Positions 32,802 to 41,134 of a stretch of 64,000 nucleotides of DNA are shown here, piece by piece; within the stretch, counting starts at the first letter, position 1, and every line of letters starts with the position of its first letter. Below the pieces are notes generated by a model. It ran no database searches, had not been told where the DNA came from, and was given only the letters and a program-made list of their open reading frames with translations. Made by a program: the position numbers and the translations under genes. The DNA lies in contig JACRBJ010000012.1 in NCBI GenBank assembly GCA_016234555.1, positions 186,001-250,000 of the forward strand, in the 5' to 3' direction. The DNA comes from Chloroflexota bacterium. Lineage in GTDB: Bacteria; Chloroflexota; Anaerolineae; Anaerolineales; Villigracilaceae.

Positions 32802-33398
32802 CTATTTTTCCAATTCTTCCAAAAACTTCATTACATCATCAGGTAATTGACGCGACTTCAAATACTCGAAAAGGAACTTCTTATATTCGCTTGCATTGTC
32901 GAATTGCTCTTTGATAAATTCATGGTCTACCAAACTACCTTTGCGTTCGCCGATCCACTCCAAATAATTCGACCAGCCCCAATCGGCTGGGTCTGCCACC
33001 AAGCCATCCTTTACAGAGTTTCCGTGAATATATCGGCACAGGTGTAACAGATGGCTCCTGGTTTGAACGGGCTTGGCATGAAATCGGCTTTCAAAAAGAG
33101 TGCCACTGTGGGCATATTTCAGGTTATATGCCTTCGAGTAACTGTTGAAGACCAATCGTGGCACATCACCTGCGGGTTCTTCACCATCCTGCCGTAAGAG
33201 CAGGTGATAATGATTTGGCATTAAGCAATAGGCAATGACAGTGGCACTCTTAGCTTGTCGATACTTTTGAAGTTTTTCAATGACAAAAAGATAATTACTC
33301 GGTTCACGAAACAAGGTGGATTTGCTTACGCCGCGATTATATATGTGATAGTACATTCCTGCCTGCCACGTCAGCAGGTCTTTGCGGGCATAAGGCAT
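32802..33398 (-). CDS. REP-associated tyrosine transposase (RAYT, Y1/HUH family)
   Basis: 198 residues of the IS200-like Y1 transposase family. The HUH metal motif is His-Tyr-His in Leu-Met-Pro-Asn-His-Tyr-His-Leu-Leu-Leu, and the catalytic Tyr candidates are in Tyr-Ser-Lys-Ala-Tyr-Asn. Gly-Thr-Leu-Phe-Glu-Ser-Arg-Phe follows, typical of RAYTs. It starts Arg-Lys-Asp-Leu-Leu-Thr-Trp-Gln-Ala-Gly-Met-Tyr-Tyr-His-Ile-Tyr-Asn-Arg-Gly. RAYTs cut single-stranded DNA at REP palindromes. Here it sits between hsdR and hsdM and has a near-perfect palindrome on each side, so gene plus repeats look like one inserted unit. Confidence 0.93.
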   Translation of the reverse strand: MPYARKDLLTWQAGMYYHIYNRGVSKSTLFREPSNYLFVIEKLQKYRQAKSATVIAYCLMPNHYHLLLRQDGEEPAGDVPRLVFNSYSKAYNLKYAHSGTLFESRFHAKPVQTRSHLLHLCRYIHGNSVKDGLVADPADWGWSNYLEWIGERKGSLVDHEFIKEQFDNASEYKKFLFEYLKSRQLPDDVMKFLEELEK

Positions 33399-33417
33399 TA
33401 TGGCTCCTTAGTATCCT

Positions 33418-33456
33418 AGGTGACAGTCACTTTCGCGAAGCGAGTGACTGTCACCT
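33418..33456. repeat. RAYT-type palindrome, copy 3
   Basis: AGGTGACAGTCAC-TTTCGCGAAGCGA-GTGACTGTCACCT, with an inner TTCGCGAA symmetry. It lies directly behind the stop codon of hsdR and before the RAYT start. Confidence 0.88.
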
Positions 33457-33457
33457 T

Positions 33458-36400
33458 TTATACACCTTGATACTCATTTATATATTCACGCACCAGCAAA
33501 TTGTTGATGAACTTCGCCGAATCGGACTCCAATGCGATCTTGATTTTATCAAACGACCCGACCAGCAACTGCATCACCAATTGGGAGAAATATCCATCGT
33601 TATTTAGCAGGCTTGTCATCAACATAACCTTTTCATCGGTCTTCTGCTTGATGTCAAGCAGAACATCCTGTACTTCGCTCTCGCGCTTGGAAATCCTGCC
33701 TTTTTCCATGATGCGTTTGTGTATGCGGGCGTACTTGGCATCATTCTCGTATTTTGCCCGCAGCAGGTTATTCTTGCGGTTGAGCTCCAGCACCTTCTGG
33801 TAAATCTTCTCCAATGCGCCGATGTTCTGCTTCATCTCTTCCTGGGAGATTTCGTCAAGGTTGCGGTTGGCGAACAAGCGCTTGAGTTCATCGTACAGGT
33901 TCACGAACTGCGGATCTTTCTGATCGAAGTTGGTGTTGAAGGCTTCGCGGGTCTTGGCGAGCGTGTCGCGTAACTGGTCGGCGATCACCAACTCTTCTTC
34001 CGACCGTTTCCAGAACGTGAACACCACATTCTCCAATGCCACATTCAACAGATTGGTCGTATCCACATCGTTTTGCAGAGACTCTTTCAGGTTGAGCAAT
34101 TCCAAATGTCGTGTGGTTTCATCCAACATCTGGCGTAGTTTATTGAAGTCCAATTTCTCCAGCATATCGAAATGCCCATACAGGCGGATCAGGTTGTAAA
34201 TGCTCTTGGCATTCTCCAGCGCCTTCTTAATCTCCAAAACCGTCTTGCGGTCTTCGATCTTGCTGATCTCCTGCGAAAAGATTTCTGCATTGCTCAAATC
34301 ATACAGGAACAATCGGTCTTTGATATTGACAATGTCTTGCTCGATCTCCTCCCGCGACTTGAACATGTCCGAGTAATTCTGCATCTCATCGCCGAGTTCC
34401 TCCTGCAACTCATCGAAATACGCTTTATTGGTCTTCTTGAATTGCTCCTGAATATCGGCAAAGTCCACCACATAGCCATAGCGAAACTTCTTGTATGGGC
34501 GGTTCACGCGAGTGAGGGTTTGCAGCAGGTTATGGTCTTTTACCAGGCGAGCCAGATACAGTTTCTTGAGGCGGGCAGAATCAAAACCAGTCAACAGCAT
34601 GTTGTACACGAACAGCAGGTCGATTTTTCCAGCCTTGAAATCTTCCACTTCCACTTTTCGCTCGTCTTTATCTCCAACGTTGTGAAGGATAAGCGAAGCA
34701 GTAATCTTCTTGCCTTGTCTCCCTGTGTATTCACCATATAACGGCGCTGGCTCTTTGATGGCTTTATATTCTTCAACAGGCTTAATGACCTTCTGCTCGG
34801 GGTTGTATTTGTTGACGAATATCTTGAACATCTTCTCCGCCTGCGCAGAACTGTCACAAACCACCATCCCGCCGATGGTGTGGTCGCCAAATACACCTTT
34901 GCGACTGTTGATGAAATCCTCCACGATGTAATCCAGCATGGGTTCCACAAAGCGGTCGTGTGCAAATACATCCTTGCGCTCGATATCGCCTTTGCGGATT
35001 TTGATTTCCAACTCGTCCAGCAATTGCTTCATTTGCAGGGCATAGCCTGTCTCAATATCTTCACGGATCAGGCGCAGGGTGTATCCGTCTGCAATCGAGC
35101 GATTGTAATAGTATTTGTGAATGTATTTCCCGAAGATGTCGCGCGATTTCACGTCGCCCACAATGAGTGGCGTCCCCGTCAGTCCAATCAGAATGGCATT
35201 ACGGTCTGAACTGTATAGGTTTGCAAGAAAACTTCCATTTGGGTTGTAACTGCGATGCACTTCATCCAGAAAATAGACCCGTTGTGTTTGCAGATCGTAA
35301 TCGGCTTCCTTCAATACATCGCTGTCATCCTTGAACTTTTGGATGTTGACAACCGTAATCTCCTGTTTTCCCTCCGTATTGTGGATGGATTGATGTGCCC
35401 TGAAATGCTTTACTAGGTCATCTTTGGAGTTGACGGTGTTTACTTTCAATCCACGGCTGGAGAATTCGCGCGATGCCTGAATCATCAAGTCAAGCCGATC
35501 TACAATGAAATAGAATTTCGGCACAACCTGTTTGCGCTGGAAATAATCCGTCAGATATTGCACACTGTAGAATGAGAGCGCTGTTTTACCGCTTCCCTGC
35601 GTGTGCCAGATGATTCCTTTTTTTATACTCTTCTCAATCGTCTTTTCGATCTCGCGCAGGGCAAAAAATTGCGGATACCGCAGGATGTGCTTATCGATAT
35701 TCCCAAGTGAATCTTGAACATAGGCAAAGGCGTAACGCAAAAGCATTGCCAGCCTGTCCCTGCTGAATAGGGATGTCAAAATACGGTTGGTGGGCGTGTC
35801 GGGGTCTTTGTTGGTGAGAAACTCAGGCGAATGTTTGATGGATAAAAGATTGTTGTCTTTGAGAACGAAGTTTTCAACCGTCTCATCCTCTGGCTTCAAC
35901 AACTTCTTGAGATCGAATTTTTCCTCTTCCCTGAAATAATTGAAATTGGCTTCCTTGTAGGATGTTGTGGAGTAGAACGCTCCTTGAATGGGCTCGATGT
36001 CGTCATCGTCGTATTCCATGTTGTTTGTAAACATGAGAATTTGTGAGATGTTTATGAACTTCCTGAACTTCTTGTTCTTGAAGCGGTCATCGATGCGAGT
36101 TCGTTCAGCCAATATGCCATCACGGTTATTGGGCTTTTTCACTTCGATGAATGCCAGCGGCATTCCATTGACGAGCAGGGTAATGTCGGGGCGAAATTCA
36201 TCGTCTCCGTTCTTGCAGGTCAACTCAGTGACGACATGAAAGGAATTATTGTTGAAATTCTTGAAATCGATCAACCTTGTCCCCGAGGTGGCGGTCAGCA
36301 TCTGGTAAAACGCCCGCCCCAGGTCTTCATTATCCAAAGCAAGGGATACATCTTGTAAAACCCTGCGAGCATCAGCTTCTTCCGTCCCATCATTGATCCG

Positions 36401-36544
36401 AACAAAAGATTGGACGAATATGTCTGTAAAGATATTCGTATCTTTATCCCACTCTAATTTTGACAGGGAAAGATATTCATACCCCAGTCTGCTCAAGTGC
36501 AAAATTGCCGGGATTTTCACTCTGGTGTTTTCATTGAAGCTCAT
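33458..36544 (-). CDS. hsdR: Type I restriction endonuclease/translocase subunit (HsdR)
   Basis: About 1028 residues from ATG 36544 (ATG 36550 is two codons up). The N-terminal nuclease domain has Phe-Arg-Pro-Asp-Ile-Thr-Leu and Ala-Phe-Ile-Glu-Val-Lys-Lys-Pro, the PD-(D/E)xK core. Motor motifs follow: His-Thr-Gln-Gly-Ser-Gly-Lys-Thr (motif I, about residue 318) and Phe-Leu-Asp-Glu-Val-His (DExH). Gly-Leu-Thr-Gly-Thr-Pro-Leu (motif III) and the Arg-Val-Asn-Arg-Pro-Tyr motif VI complete them. It pulls DNA and cuts unmodified targets. It is the first gene of the defence run; the RAYT separates it from hsdM. Confidence 0.95.
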   Translation of the reverse strand: MSFNENTRVKIPAILHLSRLGYEYLSLSKLEWDKDTNIFTDIFVQSFVRINDGTEEADARRVLQDVSLALDNEDLGRAFYQMLTATSGTRLIDFKNFNNNSFHVVTELTCKNGDDEFRPDITLLVNGMPLAFIEVKKPNNRDGILAERTRIDDRFKNKKFRKFINISQILMFTNNMEYDDDDIEPIQGAFYSTTSYKEANFNYFREEEKFDLKKLLKPEDETVENFVLKDNNLLSIKHSPEFLTNKDPDTPTNRILTSLFSRDRLAMLLRYAFAYVQDSLGNIDKHILRYPQFFALREIEKTIEKSIKKGIIWHTQGSGKTALSFYSVQYLTDYFQRKQVVPKFYFIVDRLDLMIQASREFSSRGLKVNTVNSKDDLVKHFRAHQSIHNTEGKQEITVVNIQKFKDDSDVLKEADYDLQTQRVYFLDEVHRSYNPNGSFLANLYSSDRNAILIGLTGTPLIVGDVKSRDIFGKYIHKYYYNRSIADGYTLRLIREDIETGYALQMKQLLDELEIKIRKGDIERKDVFAHDRFVEPMLDYIVEDFINSRKGVFGDHTIGGMVVCDSSAQAEKMFKIFVNKYNPEQKVIKPVEEYKAIKEPAPLYGEYTGRQGKKITASLILHNVGDKDERKVEVEDFKAGKIDLLFVYNMLLTGFDSARLKKLYLARLVKDHNLLQTLTRVNRPYKKFRYGYVVDFADIQEQFKKTNKAYFDELQEELGDEMQNYSDMFKSREEIEQDIVNIKDRLFLYDLSNAEIFSQEISKIEDRKTVLEIKKALENAKSIYNLIRLYGHFDMLEKLDFNKLRQMLDETTRHLELLNLKESLQNDVDTTNLLNVALENVVFTFWKRSEEELVIADQLRDTLAKTREAFNTNFDQKDPQFVNLYDELKRLFANRNLDEISQEEMKQNIGALEKIYQKVLELNRKNNLLRAKYENDAKYARIHKRIMEKGRISKRESEVQDVLLDIKQKTDEKVMLMTSLLNNDGYFSQLVMQLLVGSFDKIKIALESDSAKFINNLLVREYINEYQGV

Positions 36545-36582
36545 GCGCATGTCCCTTTATTACTGCCAAAGACATTCACTTT

Positions 36583-36598
36583 ATGGGGAATTCCCCAT
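36583..36598. promoter_or_regulatory. Perfect 16-bp palindrome in front of hsdR
   Basis: ATGGGGAATTCCCCAT, about 39-54 bases upstream of the hsdR ATG. On the minus strand a TATACT box (36608-36613) ends ten bases before it, so the palindrome would cover or follow the transcription start. A candidate operator for timing of restriction gene expression. Confidence 0.5.
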
Positions 36599-36751
36599 CA
36601 CTTCCCTAGTATACCCGATGTAAAATCCTCGTCGCATGGAAAGTTTATTGCTAAATGGGTCTTTGGGTAGTCAGTTCCAACTCTGATGCCGAAATAACAT
36701 TAGCCCCCGCCTGGTTCGCGAGGGCTGGTTGGGTCTTCTGGGGGCTTGCGC

Positions 36752-37198
36752 CTACTTTTTGAAAAGCGACAGGTACTCGCCGTAGCCCTCCTCCTCCAAC
36801 TTCTCCACGGGGATGAACCTCAGCGCCGCCGAATTCATGCAGTAGCGCAGCCCCGTGGGCGCGGGGCCGTCATTGAACACGTGCCCGAGGTGCGAACCCG
36901 CGTGTTTCGAGCGAACCCCCGTGCGCGGCAGGAAGAGCTTAAAATCGGTGTGAGTCTCGACGTTGCCCGACTCGAGCGGCTGGGTGAAGCTCGGCCAGCC
37001 CGTGCCTGAATCGTACTTGTCCAGTGAGCTAAAGAGCGGCTCCCCTGAAACCACGTCCACGTAAATGCCTGCCTGTTTGTTGTCCCAATACTCGTTGGCG
37101 AAGGCCCTCTCGGTGCCTTCCTGTTGGGTCACCTGGTATTGCAGGGGAGTTAACTTTTGCCGAATTTCTTCTTCAGACGGTTTCACATAGGTATTCAT
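36752..37198 (-). CDS. msrB: Peptide-methionine (R)-S-oxide reductase
   Basis: 148 residues of the SelR/MsrB fold: [10 protein letters not shown] (about 61-70), Gly-Ser-His-Leu-Gly-His-Val-Phe (about 100-107) and the active site Arg-Tyr-Cys-Met-Asn-Ser. The enzyme reduces methionine-R-sulfoxide in proteins. The two Cys-x-x-Cys pairs that bind structural zinc in many MsrB are absent (Val-Ser-Gly-Glu and Ser-Lys-His-Ala-Gly stand there), so this is the zinc-free form. No signal peptide, so cytoplasmic. Single gene. Confidence 0.95.
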   Translation of the reverse strand: MNTYVKPSEEEIRQKLTPLQYQVTQQEGTERAFANEYWDNKQAGIYVDVVSGEPLFSSLDKYDSGTGWPSFTQPLESGNVETHTDFKLFLPRTGVRSKHAGSHLGHVFNDGPAPTGLRYCMNSAALRFIPVEKLEEEGYGEYLSLFKK

Positions 37199-37651
37199 TT
37201 TGTCTCCTTTTGGCGGGTCGAATTCATCTTACATCTATGGCTGAGACGCCCAACCGCAGGAGATTCATACCGACAGTTAATACTTTCATAATAGACTCTA
37301 TCGGAAATAAAATCGGGACGCAGAAAAACGCTGATTTACGCTGATACAAAGAGAAAAATCCGCGTTTTCTGCGTTTATCAGCGTCCAAATTGGATTTTCG
37401 GCTTATTACCGATAAAGTCTAATATCTTTTCCCCTCTCCAAACTTGCCCCAACCCGTCGAGTAGACCTGTGTGTTCTTTGCAGGGCGTACCGGGACCCGG
37501 CGAGCGGCGGTGGACAATTTCTCCCTCCCCCAAACTTTCGCCTGGGGGAGGGCAGGGTGCAGGCTCCTTTTTTCCATCGGGGAGACCAAATGGAAACACC
37601 ACACCCGCGGGACAATCTTCTGCAAATATTGTACCCGAACAATCGGTGGGG
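37199..37651. other. Intergenic region without a supported gene
   Basis: It holds one copy of the ~72-bp dispersed inverted repeat (37316-37386) and a hairpin near 37519-37550 (CTCCCTCCCCCA...TGGGGGAGGG). Several short frames overlap each other and none shows a plausible product or start. Confidence 0.6.
37316..37386. repeat. Dispersed ~72-bp inverted repeat (copy B)
   Basis: GGGACGCAGAAAAACGCTGA ... GCGTTTATCAGCGTCC. It differs from the copy at 7876-7947 by only a few substitutions and small gaps. Confidence 0.8.
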
Positions 37652-38236
37652 TTATGCCGTCTGTCCCACCTCCATCACGTTTCCAGCCAGGTCATACGCC
37701 TTGACGGTCGCCTTCACCTCGTGACCAGCCTGCACGGCGGCGGTGCTGGTATACACCCACTCCACCGTCCCGCTCACCTGACCGTTCATCGCCATCTCCG
37801 CGCTCTCCACCACCTGGTTGCTGGTAACGTCGGAAATGCTCAACGTCAGCCGCGAAACGCCCACGCTGTCCTCGGCGATGACCCGGATCGTATCCCCAAC
37901 CTCCCCGTGATAGTTGGACATATCCACCGTGCTGACTTTCGGCGCCCTCAAAATATCGCCGATCACCAGCGCCCGCAGGCGTCGCAAACCACGCTCCTTC
38001 ACCAGCTTCTCGTAGGCTGCCTGCACGTCCTCGTCCTCCATCAAACGCCGATAGCGGGCTGACGCCTCCTTGAACTTCTGCATCTGCTCCAACTGCGCCT
38101 CGCTTGGCTCGCGGTTTGGATCGGGCAGGGCTTGCTTTGCCACCACCACCGAACCGTCTGCCTGCTGGCGATACACGAATCCCCCCACATCCCCGCTCAA
38201 CACCTGAAGCGCCGGGTTTAATACGACTTTAGCCAT
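37652..38236 (-). CDS. Protein of unknown function with C-terminal Ig-like domain
   Basis: 194 residues, ATG at 38236 with AGGAG upstream. The N-terminus (Ala-Lys-Val-Val-Leu-Asn-Pro-Ala-Leu-Gln, then Gly-Gly-Phe-Val-Tyr-Arg-Gln-Gln) has no signal peptide. A charged helical segment (about 42-85) leads to an Ig-like region (about 98-194) with Val-Ile-Ala-Glu-Asp-Ser-Val-Gly-Val and Tyr-Asp-Leu-Ala-Gly-Asn-Val, the Asp-x-x-Gly-Asn pattern of bacterial Ig repeats. No enzyme motif. Four 11-base repeats stand 27 bases before the start. Such a layout, without a signal, hints at phage or contractile-device surface proteins, but this is not established. Confidence 0.6.
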   Translation of the reverse strand: MAKVVLNPALQVLSGDVGGFVYRQQADGSVVVAKQALPDPNREPSEAQLEQMQKFKEASARYRRLMEDEDVQAAYEKLVKERGLRRLRALVIGDILRAPKVSTVDMSNYHGEVGDTIRVIAEDSVGVSRLTLSISDVTSNQVVESAEMAMNGQVSGTVEWVYTSTAAVQAGHEVKATVKAYDLAGNVMEVGQTA

Positions 38237-38262
38237 GGTATTTTCTCCTATAGGTCATACGC

Positions 38263-38306
38263 TAGCTCCACTGTAGCTCCACAGTAGCTCCACAGTGGCT
38301 CCAATC
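38263..38306. repeat. Four tandem 11-bp repeats (TAGCTCCACAG type)
   Basis: TAGCTCCACTG, TAGCTCCACAG, TAGCTCCACAG, TGGCTCCAATC in a row. On the minus strand the unit reads CTGTGGAGCTA. An 11-base period puts each unit on almost the same face of the helix, which would suit cooperative protein binding upstream of the 194-residue gene. Confidence 0.7.
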
Positions 38307-38809
38307 AGGCACCACAAGGGTTTCGTCACGCCTCTCCCTTGCGGCGGACTCCGCTCCCCCCATGAACTGCGGGGCAGACGTCCTTATATCTGACTGTTCC
38401 CTTGTCGGACCCTCCTTTCCGCGCCATCGTGCGCATAGTCACTTGCGACTGACAATTGAGCAGGCTCCTCCTCGGAGGCTGTCTGGCGGGCATCCAAATC
38501 ATTTGTATGTTCTTATGCTGAATCCGTATCTTCGATAGCCCGCCGTCGCATTGCAAATATAGTTTACGCAACAACGCATTTGCATCCCCTAAAAGTTGGT
38601 ATTCGCCAGCCTCACACTTTGCAAATCATTATCACCAGGTCTTGAGTGTGGGGATGGGATGATCGAAGCGCGGGTCTGCAACAAGGAACTTGCCCCATCT
38701 CTGGAACGCGTCAACTCATTACTCCTTGCTCATTTCTCGTTACTCGAATTCCCACCCCCACCATCTCACATTTAATATCCGCTACCTCTTTACCGTACAA
38801 AACCCATTT

Positions 38810-38883
38810 GGACGCAGACTCACGCAGAAAAACGCGGAATTTTCTTCTTGTTTTGTCAGCGCAAATCAGCGTTTTCAGCGTCC
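38810..38883. repeat. Dispersed ~72-bp inverted repeat (copy C, opposite orientation)
   Basis: GGACGCAGACTCACGCAGAA ... AAATCAGCGTTTTCAGCGTCC. More diverged than copies A and B; the central A-rich part is replaced by its T-rich complement. Confidence 0.7.
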
Positions 38884-38988
38884 CGATCCGAAAATGCACG
38901 TTAGAGAATCCGCAACCGAATGTCCTATTCCCACGCGGACGCGATTTGATATACTCGCGCAATTCAAATTACCGTTATAGGAGACGCA

Positions 38989-39681
38989 ATGTTCAATTTA
39001 TTCAAAAAGAAGGAAGTGAAAAAGGAGACCAATCCCGGTGAACTGTTTGCCCGCCTTCGGCTGAACTACATGGGAAACGTATCCCTGAATGAATGGCCCC
39101 AGGGAGACTTAAAAGAACAGCCCTGGTCCATGTTCGTAGATGCCCGTAACAAGGTGATCAGGCAAAAACCTTCGGAAGCTGAAAAAATCTATCGCCAGAT
39201 CGTGGAAACGCCCGGTCTTGAACCCCGTCATTACCTGCAAGCCTGGCTTTTTCTCCGCCATTATGCGAAAGTCCAACCGCCGGCGGATGTCGCCAAAAAG
39301 GTTTATGGCGTGATGGTGGAAGTCTGCACCTCGACCGGGGTGATGACGGTCGCCGCATACACCGACCACACCGCGCGCGTCCTGCATTCATCCGGTGGCG
39401 GCACCGTTTGGGAAAGACCCGATAACTCCCTCGATGAAAAGATCGACGCCCTGATAAAGGCCGGCGAACAGGCAGTGGCTTCCATTCCGCTGGTGGTGGT
39501 GGATATTGTGCCCAACCCGCCGCGGCAGGTGGATCACGTGCTGATCTGCATCGCCACCCCCTCTGGAATCTATCACGGTCTGGGGACGGGTGAGTTTATG
39601 TCGAAGGATCAATACGCCGGACCCATCCTAAGTGCTGGCTCCAACCTTTTGCAAGCCCTGGAAGGCAAAAAGAAACAATAG
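38989..39681 (+). CDS. Conserved-looking protein of unknown function
   Basis: 230 residues, ATG at 38989 with AGGAG upstream. The N-terminus is Lys-rich (Phe-Asn-Leu-Phe-Lys-Lys-Lys-Glu-Val-Lys-Lys-Glu), without signal or membrane helix. A helical region (about 55-115) with Ala-Glu-Lys-Ile-Tyr-Arg-Gln-Ile-Val-Glu and Ala-Trp-Leu-Phe-Leu-Arg resembles TPR-like helices. A second half (about 120-225) has strands with Ala-Ala-Tyr-Thr-Asp-His-Thr-Ala-Arg-Val-Leu. No family recognised; cytoplasmic. Confidence 0.65.
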   Translation: MFNLFKKKEVKKETNPGELFARLRLNYMGNVSLNEWPQGDLKEQPWSMFVDARNKVIRQKPSEAEKIYRQIVETPGLEPRHYLQAWLFLRHYAKVQPPADVAKKVYGVMVEVCTSTGVMTVAAYTDHTARVLHSSGGGTVWERPDNSLDEKIDALIKAGEQAVASIPLVVVDIVPNPPRQVDHVLICIATPSGIYHGLGTGEFMSKDQYAGPILSAGSNLLQALEGKKKQ

Positions 39682-39689
39682 GTACAACG

Positions 39690-39714
39690 TAGGGGCGGGG
39701 TCACCCCGCCCCCC
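39690..39714. repeat. GC-rich hairpin, second copy
   Basis: TAGGGGCGGGGTCACCCCGCCC, the same palindrome as at 7196-7220. It lies nine bases after the stop of the 230-residue protein and may end its transcript. Confidence 0.7.
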
Positions 39715-39782
39715 TCCTCAATGTCATACTTGTCGAGTAGCGAAGCGTACCGAGACCCCGCCCCTTTCACGCGCCTCATTCT

Positions 39783-40550
39783 TCATTCTTCATTCTTCAT
39801 TTCCCCTTTCCCCCTGTTCATCTCCTTCATCGCCGGAATAAACGCCATGCTGACCGTCGTCACGAAATAGGTAACCCCCAGCCCGATCAACACCGGGGTT
39901 GTCCCAAGACCCTCGATCAGCGCCCCGCCCAGCAGCATCCCCAGCGGCATGGCAAGCCAGGCGCCCGCCTGTATCGCCCCGAAGACCCGTCCGCGCATGT
40001 CCTGTGGGATGCGTTCGAATTCCACCGCCCCGATGATCGGGTTCAACGGTCCCGCGCCGAGGCTGAAGATAAAGGTGCTGATGACCAAAACCGCGAGGGG
40101 TGGGTGGGCAAGATAGAACAGGAAGCGGATGCCTGTAAAGACGAACGCGCCCACGAAGGTCGCATGGCGCGGCGCGGGCGGTGCCGCCTGGCGCGTCGAA
40201 CAAAGCCCCGAGGAAGACGAGCGCCATTAACTGCCAGAACTCCAGCCCGATGGTGAAATGCAGCAGGGGAATCATGGCGGTGGTCACGCCGCTTGCCAGG
40301 TCCGAGATGATGCTGGTGCGCTTGTAGCCGAGCCTGTCGATCAGCGTCCCGCCCAGAAAGCCGCCAGCACCACGGGCAGGATGGTGAAGAAGCCCGTGAT
40401 GCCCGTCCGCGCCGCGCTGCCCGTGGTTTGCAGCACGAACCACGGGATGGCAATCGCTGAAAAGACATTGCCAACGAGCGAGATCGCGTTGGCAACGAAC
40501 AATGCATAAATGGGGATTGGGTTGAGTTTCTTTTCCAATGTCCTTTGCAT
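39783..40550 (-). pseudogene. Broken MFS transporter gene
   Basis: Starting at ATG 40550, one frame codes for a typical first MFS helix pair (Tyr-Ala-Leu-Phe-Val-Ala-Asn-Ala-Ile-Ser, Val-Gly-Asn-Val-Phe-Ser-Ala-Ile) and runs out near 40341. The reading continues in another frame (Gly-Gly-Thr-Leu-Ile-Asp-Arg-Leu-Gly-Tyr-Lys-Arg-Thr) to about 40185 and then in a third frame (Met-Arg-Gly-Arg-Val-Phe-Gly-Ala) to the stop at 39783. Together about 255 residues remain, against ~400 in the family; the middle after Asp-Ala-Pro-Gly-Gly-Thr-Ala-Arg is missing. Two frameshifts plus an internal deletion mean it is not functional. Confidence 0.85.
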
Positions 40551-40732
40551 CCATTTCCTCTAAGGTCTGTCATCCTGAGCCGAAGCCCTGAGCGTAGCGA
40601 AGGGGCAGTCGAAGCGCACATATACGCCGTTCCAAAGGACAAATCGGGAACGCAGGCCTGACTTATGGAAACCCTCGGGACGATCTACCAAGCCACACAA
40701 CTATCTGACTATTCGACCATCCAACTATTCGA

Positions 40733-41134
40733 CTACCTAAACACATCCACCACTTCCTGCGGTATCGCCAGCGGACGTCCGCTCTTCACGTCCACGAAGA
40801 CCCAGTCTGTCTCGCCCCTCACCAGCGTCTTCCCATCCGCCTTGCGCACGAATTCATACTTCCGCAGCGAACGCACCCGTTTGATATTCTCGACCCATGT
40901 CTTGATCTCGATCTCTTCGCCAACGTAGGCGGGCAGCAGGTACTCGACCTTGTGCTCGCGGACGACCCATGTCGCATCGGGTCCCTGAGCCTGTATCCCG
41001 CCGATGGAGGCGTAATGCTCCACGGCAATATCCTGCATCCACTGGACGTAGACCACGTTGTTGACGTGACCGTTTTCGTCAATCGAGGATTCAGGAATGA
41101 AGAACGTTTTGGTGTAGGTGGGTGAGAGGGGCAT
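40733..41134 (-). CDS. Acyl-CoA thioesterase, hotdog fold (YbgC/FadM type)
   Basis: 133 residues. Near residues 18-30 the active-site region reads Asp-Glu-Asn-Gly-His-Val-Asn-Asn-Val-Val-Tyr-Val-Gln-Trp, typical of 4-hydroxybenzoyl-CoA thioesterase-like proteins. Val-Val-Arg-Glu-His-Lys-Val-Glu-Tyr and Val-Arg-Gly-Glu-Thr-Asp-Trp-Val-Phe-Val-Asp follow in hotdog order. These enzymes split acyl-CoA. Its start codon overlaps the stop of the MscS gene, so both are read from one transcript although their functions are unrelated. Confidence 0.9.
   Translation of the reverse strand: MPLSPTYTKTFFIPESSIDENGHVNNVVYVQWMQDIAVEHYASIGGIQAQGPDATWVVREHKVEYLLPAYVGEEIEIKTWVENIKRVRSLRKYEFVRKADGKTLVRGETDWVFVDVKSGRPLAIPQEVVDVFR

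Larger units (their letters stand above)
38237..38988. other. Long intergenic region between divergent unknown genes
   Basis: It holds the 11-base tandem repeats (38263-38306), a dispersed inverted repeat (38810-38883), and otherwise no frame that looks real. Promoters for both flanking genes should lie here. The last 20 bases before 38989 contain TATAGGAGACGC, a good ribosome site for the plus-strand gene. Confidence 0.55.

Noticed and set aside
38263..38306. Possible start of a CRISPR array
   Set aside because: Units are 11 bases without spacers, only four copies, and no cas gene is near.
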